Below the pieces are notes generated by a model, which worked only from the letters and a program-made list of their open reading frames with translations, was not told the DNA's origin and searched no databases. Below, piece by piece: positions 1-5,909 of a stretch of 6,950 nucleotides of DNA (position 1 is the first letter of the stretch; each line of letters opens with the position of its first letter). Source of the stretch: Chloroflexota bacterium (GTDB taxonomy: Bacteria; Chloroflexota; Anaerolineae; Anaerolineales; UBA11858); contig DAOUWT010000136.1 in the NCBI GenBank assembly GCA_030666985.1, forward strand, positions 1-6,950, in the 5' to 3' direction. The translations under genes and the position numbers were made by a program.

Positions 1-58
1 AAACCAAGATTTCTCCTCGTTATTCGGCGGCAGTCGTGCCGAAACCTCGTCGAAATGA
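1..58. repeat. Fragment of a dispersed palindromic repeat
   Basis: No reading frame continues from the window edge; all plus frames stop within about 80 bases. The outer ends (AAGATTTCTCCTCG and CGTCGAAATGACA) resemble the ends of short dispersed intergenic repeats seen in many environmental bacterial genomes, and enclose an inner inverted repeat TTCGGC (23-28) / GCCGAA (38-43). The resemblance is recalled, not searched, and the unit may begin before the window. Confidence 0.4.
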
Positions 59-284
59 CATGATTAATTGCCTAACTTAACGACATTGACTTTAGAGCAA
101 TCATATATAGGAGAATCGTCAATACATTCCCAAAGGATAGCGAAGGTTTTGCCGTAGGCACGCCGCTGGCGTAACCGAGCGGTGGGGGGTACGCACTAGC
201 CTGCGGGCTGTACACCGTAAAGCGGCGCAACACGCAATACGAGTTTCTGGATGATTATTTTTGGGAACTCTCTAACTTGAACGC
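59..284. other. Intergenic stretch with small hairpins, no gene
   Basis: No frame here looks coding. A GC-rich core at about 150-215 holds several short perfect hairpins: GCC/GGC at 151-159, ACGCC/GGCGT at 160-172 and AGCC/GGCT at 198-209. The flanks are AT-rich. It may be a decayed repeat or mobile-element remnant, but nothing identifies it. Confidence 0.4.
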
Positions 285-314
285 AAAAAGCAGCCTTGTT
301 TATCTCAAGGCTGC
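285..314 (-). terminator. Rho-independent terminator of the LysM gene
   Basis: Read on the minus strand, a perfect 9-bp stem GCAGCCTTG / CAAGGCTGC (arms at 306-314 and 290-298) with a 7-base loop is followed directly by five T (285-289). It lies about 29 bases after the stop codon of the LysM lipoprotein gene, so it very likely ends that transcript. There is no matching T tract for the plus strand. Confidence 0.85.
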
Positions 315-342
315 TCATTTAGCGCGGTATATTGCTGATGTG

Positions 343-1017
343 TTAGGGGATTTGGATGACTGCGCCGACGCTCAGGCTTTGAGAGACATCCATGCCATTA
401 TAATCAGCGATTGTCCTTGGATCAATGTTTCCAAAAAGGCAAGCGATGGAGTAGAAGGTATCGTTTGTTTGCACTGTATAGCTAGCGGGATGGGATCTCA
501 ATGCTCGTTCACCAGGGAAAGGCCGGGCATTGGTGGGGATGTTGAGCGTGTGGCCGGGGTATAAGACCGCGCCCCTGTATAGTCCATTGAAAGCGAGAAG
601 GTCATCGGGGTTGATGTTAAAGCGCCGTCCCAGGCAGAAGGGGTGTTCGCCTTTGTGGATCTGATAGCTGCTTGGCACCCCGTAGGATGTGACTGGACCG
701 GGAGTGGAGGTTGGGGATGGGATGGGGGTGCTGCTGGGAACAGCAGTCGCCTCGCCACCTTCTGCCGTCACAGTGGGCGTGAATGTTTTGCCAGCCAGAG
801 GATCACCGGAAACTTCGTCTCCTCCGGACGCTTTGGAGCCAGCACTTCCGGATTTTTCAGCATTCGCTGTTTTTATGAATGCTGCTTCAGCCTCCATTGT
901 TTGCATATCCATGTCTGCGGTTGTGGGCGGCGGCGTAGAGGCTTTCATCTCGCAAGACGACAGACCGATGACCAAGATTATAGCCAATACAAGTGTGTGT
1001 GAGTAATATTTCTTCAT
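343..1017 (-). CDS. Secreted lipoprotein with two LysM domains
   Basis: The 224-residue product is predicted to be exported and lipid-anchored, then to bind peptidoglycan or another N-acetylglucosamine polymer outside the membrane. It starts with a KK-containing n-region and a hydrophobic stretch (9-19) ending in a lipobox, LSSC, which puts the lipidated cysteine at position 22. Residues 25-115 are a low-complexity linker rich in Ser, Thr, Pro, Ala and Gly. Two LysM-like domains follow at about 117-161 and 179-224; each has the usual N-G pair and ends in a short strand (LNIP, IQIP). The first is degenerate at its start (GEHPFCLGRRF instead of the usual GDTLxxIA form). Cysteines at 128 and 193, one per domain, could form a disulfide. 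The ATG is supported by AAGGAG (1028-1033) ten bases upstream. No catalytic domain is attached, so it is a binding or scaffold protein, not a hydrolase by itself. The LysM assignment is firm; the ligand is inferred. Confidence 0.88.
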   Translation of the reverse strand: MKKYYSHTLVLAIILVIGLSSCEMKASTPPPTTADMDMQTMEAEAAFIKTANAEKSGSAGSKASGGDEVSGDPLAGKTFTPTVTAEGGEATAVPSSTPIPSPTSTPGPVTSYGVPSSYQIHKGEHPFCLGRRFNINPDDLLAFNGLYRGAVLYPGHTLNIPTNARPFPGERALRSHPASYTVQTNDTFYSIACLFGNIDPRTIADYNGMDVSQSLSVGAVIQIP

Positions 1018-1057
1018 GGGGCAATTTCTCCTTGGGTAGGTGCACTATTTCGCCCTA

Positions 1058-1084
1058 ATTATACTATAAGAAATTCCACGGCAA
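1058..1084 (-). promoter_or_regulatory. Proximal promoter of the LysM gene
   Basis: On the minus strand a perfect TATAAT (1058-1063) sits 40 bases before the ATG. The best -35 is poor: TTGCCG (1079-1084) at a 15-base spacing, or AGTTGC (1081-1086) at 17. The start would fall near 1051, giving a leader of about 35 bases that contains the Shine-Dalgarno sequence. Confidence 0.5.
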
Positions 1085-1086
1085 CT

Positions 1087-1135
1087 ATTTTCTTGACTTG
1101 ATGCTAGCATATTTATTGATGACCGTCAAGAAAAT
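1087..1135. repeat. Nested palindromes over the LysM upstream region
   Basis: Two perfect 11-base arms, ATTTTCTTGAC (1087-1097) and GTCAAGAAAAT (1125-1135), are separated by 27 bases. Between them is a separate perfect 10-base palindrome, ATGCTAGCAT (1101-1110). The arms are about 38 bases apart centre to centre. The arrangement resembles an operator with two half sites plus a central site, but no regulator is identified. Confidence 0.5.
1101..1129 (-). promoter_or_regulatory. Possible distal promoter of the LysM gene
   Basis: On the minus strand TTGACG (1124-1129) is followed after exactly 17 bases by TAGCAT (1101-1106), preceded by TGC as in an extended -10. The spacing and -35 are good and the -10 matches four of six. 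It overlaps the inverted repeat at 1087-1135, so a protein bound there could control it. Confidence 0.4.
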
Positions 1136-1347
1136 GATATGCTTATCTGCAACGGGGAGCCATTCACTCTCCGTTGGAGATTGGTGGGAGTGCAAGCGGT
1201 TGAGGATTAGGCAAAGCCACGCCCCGGCGTATGCCAGTCCCCATGGTTTTTCCCCGTTCACGCGTGGGGCAACGCTTGGGGCCTGCTCTCACGCCCACCC
1301 CCCTGTCCCCCCAAAGAATCCACGGGGTTTGAATAATCACGCAGGAC
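1136..1347. other. Intergenic stretch, GC-rich, no gene
   Basis: The plus frame open here (1098-1364) has no homology-like character and no ribosome site, and I do not call it. A hairpin AACGGGGAG / CTCTCCGTT with one G-T pair and a 7-base loop lies at 1151-1175 but has no T tract. Positions 1215-1330 are C-rich with runs of C and G. The content is unexplained and could be a decayed gene or element. Confidence 0.35.
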
Positions 1348-1376
1348 TTGCAATCCCAAAATGACTATGATAGAAT
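1348..1376 (+). promoter_or_regulatory. Extended -10 promoter of greA
   Basis: TTGCAA (1348-1353), a 17-base spacer and TAGAAT (1371-1376), with TG one base before the -10 (TGATAGAAT), make a strong sigma-70 type promoter. Transcription should begin near 1383, leaving a leader of about 95 bases before the greA ATG. Confidence 0.7.
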
Positions 1377-1398
1377 GGGCGCACTTTATAGACGCCTT

Positions 1399-1437
1399 TA
1401 GAGCTTTTGAGGATGTTTCTTGTCCTGCAAGGCTCTA
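1399..1437 (+). other. Leader hairpin upstream of greA
   Basis: Arms 1399-1413 and 1423-1437 can form a 15-position stem with one G-U pair and two adjacent mismatches around a 9-base loop; the base is a perfect TAGAGC/GCTCTA. It is followed by TTGTTGTT (1438-1445 region), a weak U-rich tail. It sits inside the inferred greA leader and could act as a partial attenuator or simply be a 5' structure. Confidence 0.35.
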
Positions 1438-1477
1438 TTGTTGTTAAAACACTATTCTGAGCTAGTAGGATTGTATT

Positions 1478-1945
1478 ATGGCCACCACATACTTGACCCG
1501 AGAAGGGCATGAAAAACTAAAGAACGAGTTAGCCTATATGAAGACGAAGAAACGGCAGGAAGTTGCTGAACGTCTACGAGAAGCGTTGGATGGAGGCCCT
1601 TTGGGCGTTGACGCTGATGGAGAGGTTGAGGCGGCGAGAAATGCCAGCGCCTTTGTGGAGGGCCGTATTCAATACTTGCAGGGTGTGTTGTCCGATGTGG
1701 AATTTGTGCAAAACGTCTCCGATGCGGATGTGGTCCAAATAGGAACACGAGTGACCATTCGGGACGATGAGGGGGAGGTAGAAACATATACCATTGTCGG
1801 AAAGGTAGAAGCAGATCCCACCGAGGGGCGCATTTCTAACGTATCCCCCTGCGGAAGCGCTTTATTGGGGCATTCTGAGGGCGACGAAGTGGACGTGCTT
1901 GCTCCTGGGGGAGTTTTCTCCGTTAAGATATTGAAAATCGGCTAA
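1478..1945 (+). CDS. greA: GreA-family transcription factor, atypical tip
   Basis: The 155-residue product belongs to the GreA/GreB/Gfh family, which enters the secondary channel of RNA polymerase. GreA itself promotes cleavage of backtracked RNA. Residues 1-78 form the N-terminal coiled coil (starts MATTYLTREGHEKLKNEL) and about 83-155 the FKBP-like C-terminal domain (IGTRVTI, ALLGHSEGDEV, APGG). Length is near the usual 158. Aligned without gaps to E. coli GreA as far as residue 47, the tip motif GDLKENAEY becomes GPLGVDADG: the two acidic residues that hold the catalytic magnesium, D41 and E44, are P41 and V44, and two residues are inserted before the conserved AAR (52-54). Acidic residues D45, D47, E49 and E51 remain nearby. 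Cleavage may therefore be lost or altered, making this a Gfh1-like regulator rather than a true GreA. The ATG has a weak AGGA (1467-1470) seven bases upstream. It has its own promoter and terminator. The family is certain; the activity is not. Confidence 0.9.
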   Translation: MATTYLTREGHEKLKNELAYMKTKKRQEVAERLREALDGGPLGVDADGEVEAARNASAFVEGRIQYLQGVLSDVEFVQNVSDADVVQIGTRVTIRDDEGEVETYTIVGKVEADPTEGRISNVSPCGSALLGHSEGDEVDVLAPGGVFSVKILKIG

Positions 1946-1965
1946 CTATTTCGCGGAACGCGTGC

Positions 1966-2000
1966 GCCCCGTGCGATTTTATCCGCGCGGGGCTTTTTTT
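1966..2000 (+). terminator. Rho-independent terminator of greA
   Basis: A 10-bp stem, GCCCCGTGCG (1966-1975) with CGCGCGGGGC (1984-1993), contains one G-U pair and an 8-base loop and is followed by seven T (1994-2000). It begins 20 bases after the greA stop codon and should largely separate greA from lysS. Confidence 0.92.
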
Positions 2001-2027
2001 GTATAAGGATAGTATTGTCTCAAAATA

Positions 2028-2084
2028 GGGGGCAAGCCTTCCGAAGTCTAACGGCTTTTGAAGACTTCGGAAGTCTTTGCCCCC
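2028..2084 (+). repeat. Long imperfect hairpin in the lysS leader
   Basis: Left arm 2028-2049 and right arm 2062-2084 pair over 22 positions with one mismatch (C2037/T2074) and one bulge (T2076), around a 12-base loop. The right arm is itself a palindrome, AAGACTTC/GAAGTCTT (2061-2077), and the left arm can instead pair AAGCC (2034-2038) with GGCTT (2053-2057), so two exclusive folds exist. No T tract follows, so it is not a terminator. It ends 31 bases before the lysS ATG. It may be a dispersed repeat or a regulatory leader. Confidence 0.75.
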
Positions 2085-2115
2085 AAATATTGAAAAGATA
2101 CAAAGGATGTTGATG

Positions 2116-3633
2116 ATGGCAAACTACTCGAACTTAGAAAAAATTCGTCTAGGGAAAATTGAAGCCCTACAAGAAGAGGGCATTGCCCCCTATCCCCGGC
2201 GCGTGGAGCGAACGCATACCAACCTGGAAGTTAGTCAAGCCTTCCAAGAAATCGAGGACAATGAGGAGGCTGCACCAATCTTTGCTACCTTGGTGGGGCG
2301 GGTGCGTTCCATGCGTCCTATGGGAAAGGTCACCTTTGCTCATATTGAAGATGGAACCAGCCGCATCCAGATCTTTTTCAGGGCCAATGATATTGGGGAA
2401 GACCAGGTCAAGTTCTTTAACGATAAATTCGATCTGGGAGATTTCATCCAGGCCAGCGGGAAGATCTTCCGCACCCGAAGTGGAGAAATTACCTTGAGGG
2501 TTTCCTCCTACCTTATGCTCTCCAAAGCTGTCACACCTCTCCCTGCCGCTAAGGACGAAGTTGTAGATGGGGAAGTCGTCCAACACGCTACCCTATCCGA
2601 CCCTGAGACGCGCTACCGCCAGCGCTACGCGGATTTAGCCGTCAACCCCGATGTGCGGGAGATTTTCCGAGCGCGGGCCAAAACAATCCGTGCCTTGCAA
2701 AACTTCCTCGATGAGCGCGGTTTCCTGGAAGTAGAGACCCCAATCCTCCAGCCCATTTATGGCGGGGCTGCAGCCAGACCCTTTATCACGCATCACAACC
2801 AGCTCAAGCAAGATTTATATCTCCGCATCTCCTTTGAGCTGTATCTAAAACGCTTGCTGGTAGGCGGTTTCGAGCGCGTGTACGAAATTGGACGCGATTT
2901 CCGCAACGAGGGCGTCTCATTCAAACATAACCCTGAGTTCACGCAGATTGAGTTCTATATGGCCTATGCGGATTACGAGGATGTCATGACCCTGACCGAA
3001 GCAATGTTGGCCTATGTTGTCGAGCAGGTGACAGGGGGCCGAACATTGACTTACCAGGGGCAGGAAATCAACTTCGAGACTCCCTGGAAGCGAGTCGAGC
3101 TTCGCCAGGGTTTGATTGACGCCACCGGCATTGACATCACCCAACACGCCACCGGAGAAAGCCTCACCGCCGCCATGGATAGCCTGGATATGGAATTCAA
3201 CCCTGCCGCCTCCCGTGGAAAACTGATTGATGATTTACTCGGTCATTATCTGGAGCCAAATTTCATTCAGCCCACTTTCTTGTACGATTACCCCCGTGAC
3301 ATCTCTCCCTTGGCGAAGACCAAGCCCGGAGACCCTCAAACCGTGGAGCGTTTTGAATTCTTTATCGGAGGGATGGAAATGGGCAATGCTTTCACTGAAA
3401 TCAATGACCCCCTTGACCAGGAAGAGCGTTTCTTGGAGATGGGCCGCACTTTTGATGTTGAAGATGAAGAACATAATCCATTGGACGAGGATTACCTGCG
3501 TGCCATGCGTTACGGCATGCCCCCCAACGGCGGCTTCGGGATGGGCCTCGACCGCTTGGTGATGCTCCTCACCGACACGAGTACTATTCGCGAGGTTTTA
3601 CTATTCCCCCATTTGCGGGAGCGGGAGGGGTAG
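2116..3633 (+). CDS. lysS: Lysyl-tRNA synthetase, class II
   Basis: This cytoplasmic enzyme joins lysine to tRNA-Lys using ATP. The 505 residues match the usual class II length. An OB-fold anticodon-binding domain spans about 54-137 (VGRVRSMRPMGKVTFAHIED). The catalytic core follows with motif 1 at about 203-223 (EVETPILQ then GGAAARPF), motif 2 at 252-279 (FERVYEIGRDFRNEG, HNPEFTQIE) and motif 3 at 473-481 (GFGMGLDRL). The lysine-pocket region FFIGGMEMGNAFTEINDP lies at about 415-432. No key motif is broken. The start is chosen among ATG 2107, 2113 and 2116: AAAGGA (2102-2107) fits 2116 at 8 bases and 2113 at 5. A TTG at 2077 is inside the leader hairpin and has no ribosome site. No clear promoter was found between the greA terminator and the hairpin. 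The gene converges with the transporter gene. Confidence 0.97.
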   Translation: MANYSNLEKIRLGKIEALQEEGIAPYPRRVERTHTNLEVSQAFQEIEDNEEAAPIFATLVGRVRSMRPMGKVTFAHIEDGTSRIQIFFRANDIGEDQVKFFNDKFDLGDFIQASGKIFRTRSGEITLRVSSYLMLSKAVTPLPAAKDEVVDGEVVQHATLSDPETRYRQRYADLAVNPDVREIFRARAKTIRALQNFLDERGFLEVETPILQPIYGGAAARPFITHHNQLKQDLYLRISFELYLKRLLVGGFERVYEIGRDFRNEGVSFKHNPEFTQIEFYMAYADYEDVMTLTEAMLAYVVEQVTGGRTLTYQGQEINFETPWKRVELRQGLIDATGIDITQHATGESLTAAMDSLDMEFNPAASRGKLIDDLLGHYLEPNFIQPTFLYDYPRDISPLAKTKPGDPQTVERFEFFIGGMEMGNAFTEINDPLDQEERFLEMGRTFDVEDEEHNPLDEDYLRAMRYGMPPNGGFGMGLDRLVMLLTDTSTIREVLLFPHLREREG

Positions 3634-3714
3634 ATTGGTAAATTGGTTATATTGGTAAATTGGGAAATTGGTCGGAACCAATCTACCGGTTTCCTAATTT
3701 CCCAATATACCAAT
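3634..3714. repeat. AT-rich heptamer repeat and palindrome between convergent genes
   Basis: Starting right after the lysS stop, ATTGGTAAATTGG occurs twice (3634-3646 and 3651-3663), in units of about seven bases (AAATTGG type). Positions 3651-3671 are an inverted copy of 3694-3714, 19 of 21 bases pairing. A smaller hairpin ATTGGT/ACCAAT (3667-3682) is nested. As RNA both strands would fold, so it may serve as a shared transcription end, though neither strand has a T tract. It resembles short tandem heptamer repeats known from cyanobacteria. Confidence 0.7.
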
Positions 3715-3721
3715 CCCCAAC

Positions 3722-5593
3722 CTACAACGGCCACAACAACGGCAGAACCAGCACAGTGATGATCAAAGACACGAGTATCAGGGGGGTACCAACCTTGAGG
3801 TAGTCGCCGAAGCGGTAATCTCCCGCGCCCATTACCAGCGTATTCACAGGGGAAGCCACGGGCGAGGCGAAAGCGGTAGAGGATGCAATGGCTACCAACA
3901 TCAAGAATGCGTGCGGTTGAACCCCTAACTTTTGCGAGATCGAAAAGGCTATTGGCGCAATCAATACCGTGGTCGCGGTATTAGAAATCACTTGCGTAAA
4001 AAGGGATGTGATGAGGAACAAAGTAGCCATGATAGGAATAGTCCCCATCTGTCCCAGCGTTTGGGCCAGCCACCCCGCTCCCAAATTGACCAACCCTACC
4101 TTTTGCAATGCGGTGCTCATGGGCAACATGCCGGCTATCAACACCAGGCTCTTCCAATCCACGGCTTCGTAGGCGTCATCTATGCTCAGGCAGCCAATGA
4201 CAATCATCAAGAATCCGGCCAGCATGGCGGCTGTGGTCATGGGCGTGAGATTGGCGATCAACAACACCAGCATACCCACCAGGATCAATAAGGCCAAGGG
4301 AGCTTTTGCTTGGCTGGGAGGCCCGCTCATCGCTTCGGGTTGGCCGGCGACCACAAAATCTCGGCGCTTCTTCCGTAATGCGAGAATATCTTTCCAAGCC
4401 CCCTGCACCAGTAAGGTATCTCCAAATTCCAAAGAGGTTTCTTTTAAAGAAAGCTGGCTTTTTTCCCCTGGCCGGCTAATGTCTAGGACAGTCAATTTAT
4501 ACCTGCGGCCAAAGTGAGTTGATACCAGCGTTTTGCCAATCAGGGAGGAACGAGGCGGCAAGAGCACTTCTGCGACGCCGACCTCATTATTGACCAAGGC
4601 TTCCTTATCCTCGGCCTGGGCAGGTTGAAGCCCCAATTTCCAGTATGCTGAAGCCTGACTAATATCGTCTGGTTCTCCCCGGCAGATAAGAATGTCGTTG
4701 GGATGGAGCTTAGTCTGCGGCGTGGGAGCGATGCTTTTAGGTTCTTCTTCCCGGAGAATTAGGCGTTTATCCCCCACTTTGGCGATTTCCCTGGGGCCAG
4801 GTACGCGGAGGATTTCCAACACCGTGACGGAGAAGTTCCTACGCAGGGCGGCGTCGTCCAGGGTTTGGTCTGCCAAAGGGGAACGCTTACGCACCCGTAA
4901 ACGGAAAAGACCCTCCGGCAATTTGTAGAGTTGCACCAACTCATCTGGCGTCTCGACGCGCTGAATATCAGTAGAAACGGCGCGGTCCGGGAGCAGCCAA
5001 CGACTTGTGGCTGTGATGAAGATTATGCCAGCGGCCAGGAGGATAAGCCCAATGGGCGTAAAGTCAAAAAATCGAAAGGAAGCCAACCCGTTCTTGGCCA
5101 ACAAATCACTGACGATGATATTCGGTGGAGTGCCGATCAGGGTCGTTGCTCCCCCAAGGAGTGAGCCAATAGAAAGTGGGAGGAGCAATTTGGAGGGCTT
5201 TATCTTAGAACGCCAGCTCAGGCTAAGGATGGCCGGGGCCATGACAGCTACGGTTCCCGTGTCGCTGATGAAGCCTGAAAGGAGGGCAACAGTGACCATG
5301 ATGACTGCCGTCAGTCTGAGAGGGCTGTTCCCGGCCATAGCCAGGATGCGTCGCCCGATGGCGTCGGCCAGACCGGTTTGCAGGGCGGCCCCGCCAACCA
5401 CAAAGAGCGCGGCCACCGTCATCACCACCGGGCTGGAAAATCCACGGATGGCCTCTTCGGGGGTGAGGATGCCGCCCACCATGAGACAGATCACCACCCC
5501 CAGGGAGACAAGGTCTACCCGCAGCCACTCGGTGATGAAGAGCAGGATGGCTGCCGCTAAAATTCCTAAAGTGATCCACATTTCTAAGGTCAT
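3722..5593 (-). CDS. DASS/SLC13-type transporter with two RCK_C domains
   Basis: The 623-residue inner-membrane protein belongs to the divalent anion:sodium symporter (SLC13, CitMHS/ArsB-like) group. Members carry dicarboxylates, sulfate or other anions; the substrate cannot be read from sequence. Helices fill about 7-41, 52-72, 92-124, 137-160 and 178-197 in the first half and 432-450, 453-470, 480-500, 518-550, 560-590 and 602-622 in the second. Between them lies a soluble insert with two RCK_C (TrkA-C) domains, about 226-320 (ends LHPNDILICRG) and 335-410 (ends LEFGDTLLVQG), which in related transporters bind regulatory ligands. The helix-hairpin motifs are GFISDTGTVAV (SDT at 110-112) and VISNTATTVL (SNT at 537-539); the first differs from the usual SNT or NNT. 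GTPPNIIVSDLL (154-165) is a typical family stretch. No Shine-Dalgarno sequence precedes the ATG at 5593; ATG at 5581 is an alternative. It is a single gene convergent with lysS. Confidence 0.9.
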   Translation of the reverse strand: MTLEMWITLGILAAAILLFITEWLRVDLVSLGVVICLMVGGILTPEEAIRGFSSPVVMTVAALFVVGGAALQTGLADAIGRRILAMAGNSPLRLTAVIMVTVALLSGFISDTGTVAVMAPAILSLSWRSKIKPSKLLLPLSIGSLLGGATTLIGTPPNIIVSDLLAKNGLASFRFFDFTPIGLILLAAGIIFITATSRWLLPDRAVSTDIQRVETPDELVQLYKLPEGLFRLRVRKRSPLADQTLDDAALRRNFSVTVLEILRVPGPREIAKVGDKRLILREEEPKSIAPTPQTKLHPNDILICRGEPDDISQASAYWKLGLQPAQAEDKEALVNNEVGVAEVLLPPRSSLIGKTLVSTHFGRRYKLTVLDISRPGEKSQLSLKETSLEFGDTLLVQGAWKDILALRKKRRDFVVAGQPEAMSGPPSQAKAPLALLILVGMLVLLIANLTPMTTAAMLAGFLMIVIGCLSIDDAYEAVDWKSLVLIAGMLPMSTALQKVGLVNLGAGWLAQTLGQMGTIPIMATLFLITSLFTQVISNTATTVLIAPIAFSISQKLGVQPHAFLMLVAIASSTAFASPVASPVNTLVMGAGDYRFGDYLKVGTPLILVSLIITVLVLPLLWPL

Positions 5594-5850
5594 AAGAAAA
5601 ACTTTTGCCTAAATAATTTTTTTTTGCCAACTTCCTAATGGTTTTCAACTTAAAACCTTTGGGTCTTAATAATTTCCAACTTCGCCATATCTTACCAGAA
5701 AGCGCGTTTTTAGAAGAGTACAACGCCCCGGGTAAGCGACGCCCGCCCCCCAGCGTCTGCCACGCCAAAGAATGCCGATACGTTCAGCAGGCGTCCACGC
5801 TCACGAACGCGATCCCGCCAGGTATCCCCCAATCCCCCACTTGATAACTT
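5594..5850. other. Intergenic region upstream of the transporter
   Basis: Positions 5594-5700 are visibly AT-rich, with a run of nine T at 5617-5625. On the minus strand TAAGAT (5689-5694) preceded by TGG could be an extended -10 for the transporter, with no good -35 and a leader of about 90 bases. Positions 5701-5850 are GC-richer, with a short hairpin GACGC/GCGTC (5738-5757). The minus frame crossing it (5710-5973) runs into the PH gene end and does not look like a protein. Confidence 0.4.
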
Positions 5851-5880
5851 TGTGGATAACAGGGTATAAACTGTGGATAA
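5851..5880 (-). promoter_or_regulatory. Two perfect DnaA boxes, phased
   Basis: TGTGGATAA occurs at 5851-5859 and 5872-5880, each the exact complement of the consensus box TTATCCACA, in the same orientation and 21 bases apart, about two helical turns. Two weaker GATAA or TATAA-ended matches (5839-5847 and 5861-5869, six of nine) fall between and before them at 10-12 base steps. A seven-of-nine match overlaps the PH gene end (5915-5923). Such clusters occur in origins, DnaA-controlled promoters and titration sites. Confidence 0.65.
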
Positions 5881-5883
5881 CGT

Positions 5884-5902
5884 GTGTGCTAATTGAGCAC
5901 AC
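5884..5902 (-). repeat. Hairpin just after the PH gene stop
   Basis: GTGTGCT (5884-5890) and AGCACAC (5896-5902) are perfect 7-base arms around 5 bases. On the minus strand it starts 7 bases after the PH-domain gene stop codon. No T tract follows, so termination is uncertain. The hairpin sits right beside the second DnaA box, so it could instead be a protein site. Confidence 0.45.
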
Positions 5903-5909
5903 CTGGGGA

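Noticed and set aside
277..564. Plus-strand open frame of 95 codons
   Set aside because: It starts at TTG inside the terminator region and overlaps the LysM coding strand in antisense; the product has no domain character.
643..1006. Two overlapping plus-strand open frames
   Set aside because: Both are antisense to the signal peptide and Pro/Ser/Thr linker of the LysM lipoprotein, whose composition keeps the opposite frames open.
1098..1364. Plus-strand open frame of 88 codons
   Set aside because: No ribosome site, unlike-protein composition, and it ends within the greA promoter region.
2077..2115. Upstream TTG start giving a 518-residue LysRS
   Set aside because: The TTG is inside the leader hairpin with no Shine-Dalgarno sequence; the 505-residue start fits the family length and AAAGGA spacing.
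2001..2115. T-box or lysine riboswitch before lysS
   Set aside because: No T-box antiterminator motif, no lysine-riboswitch core and no terminator with a T tract; only about 115 bases are available.
5223..5768. Minus-strand open frame of 181 codons
   Set aside because: It overlaps the transporter N-terminus in another frame; the transporter frame carries clear membrane helices and family motifs.
5849..5866. Near match to the I-SceI homing endonuclease site
   Set aside because: GGATAACAGGGTA is shared, but the sequence is better explained by a DnaA box followed by a weaker one; no intron or endonuclease gene is near.
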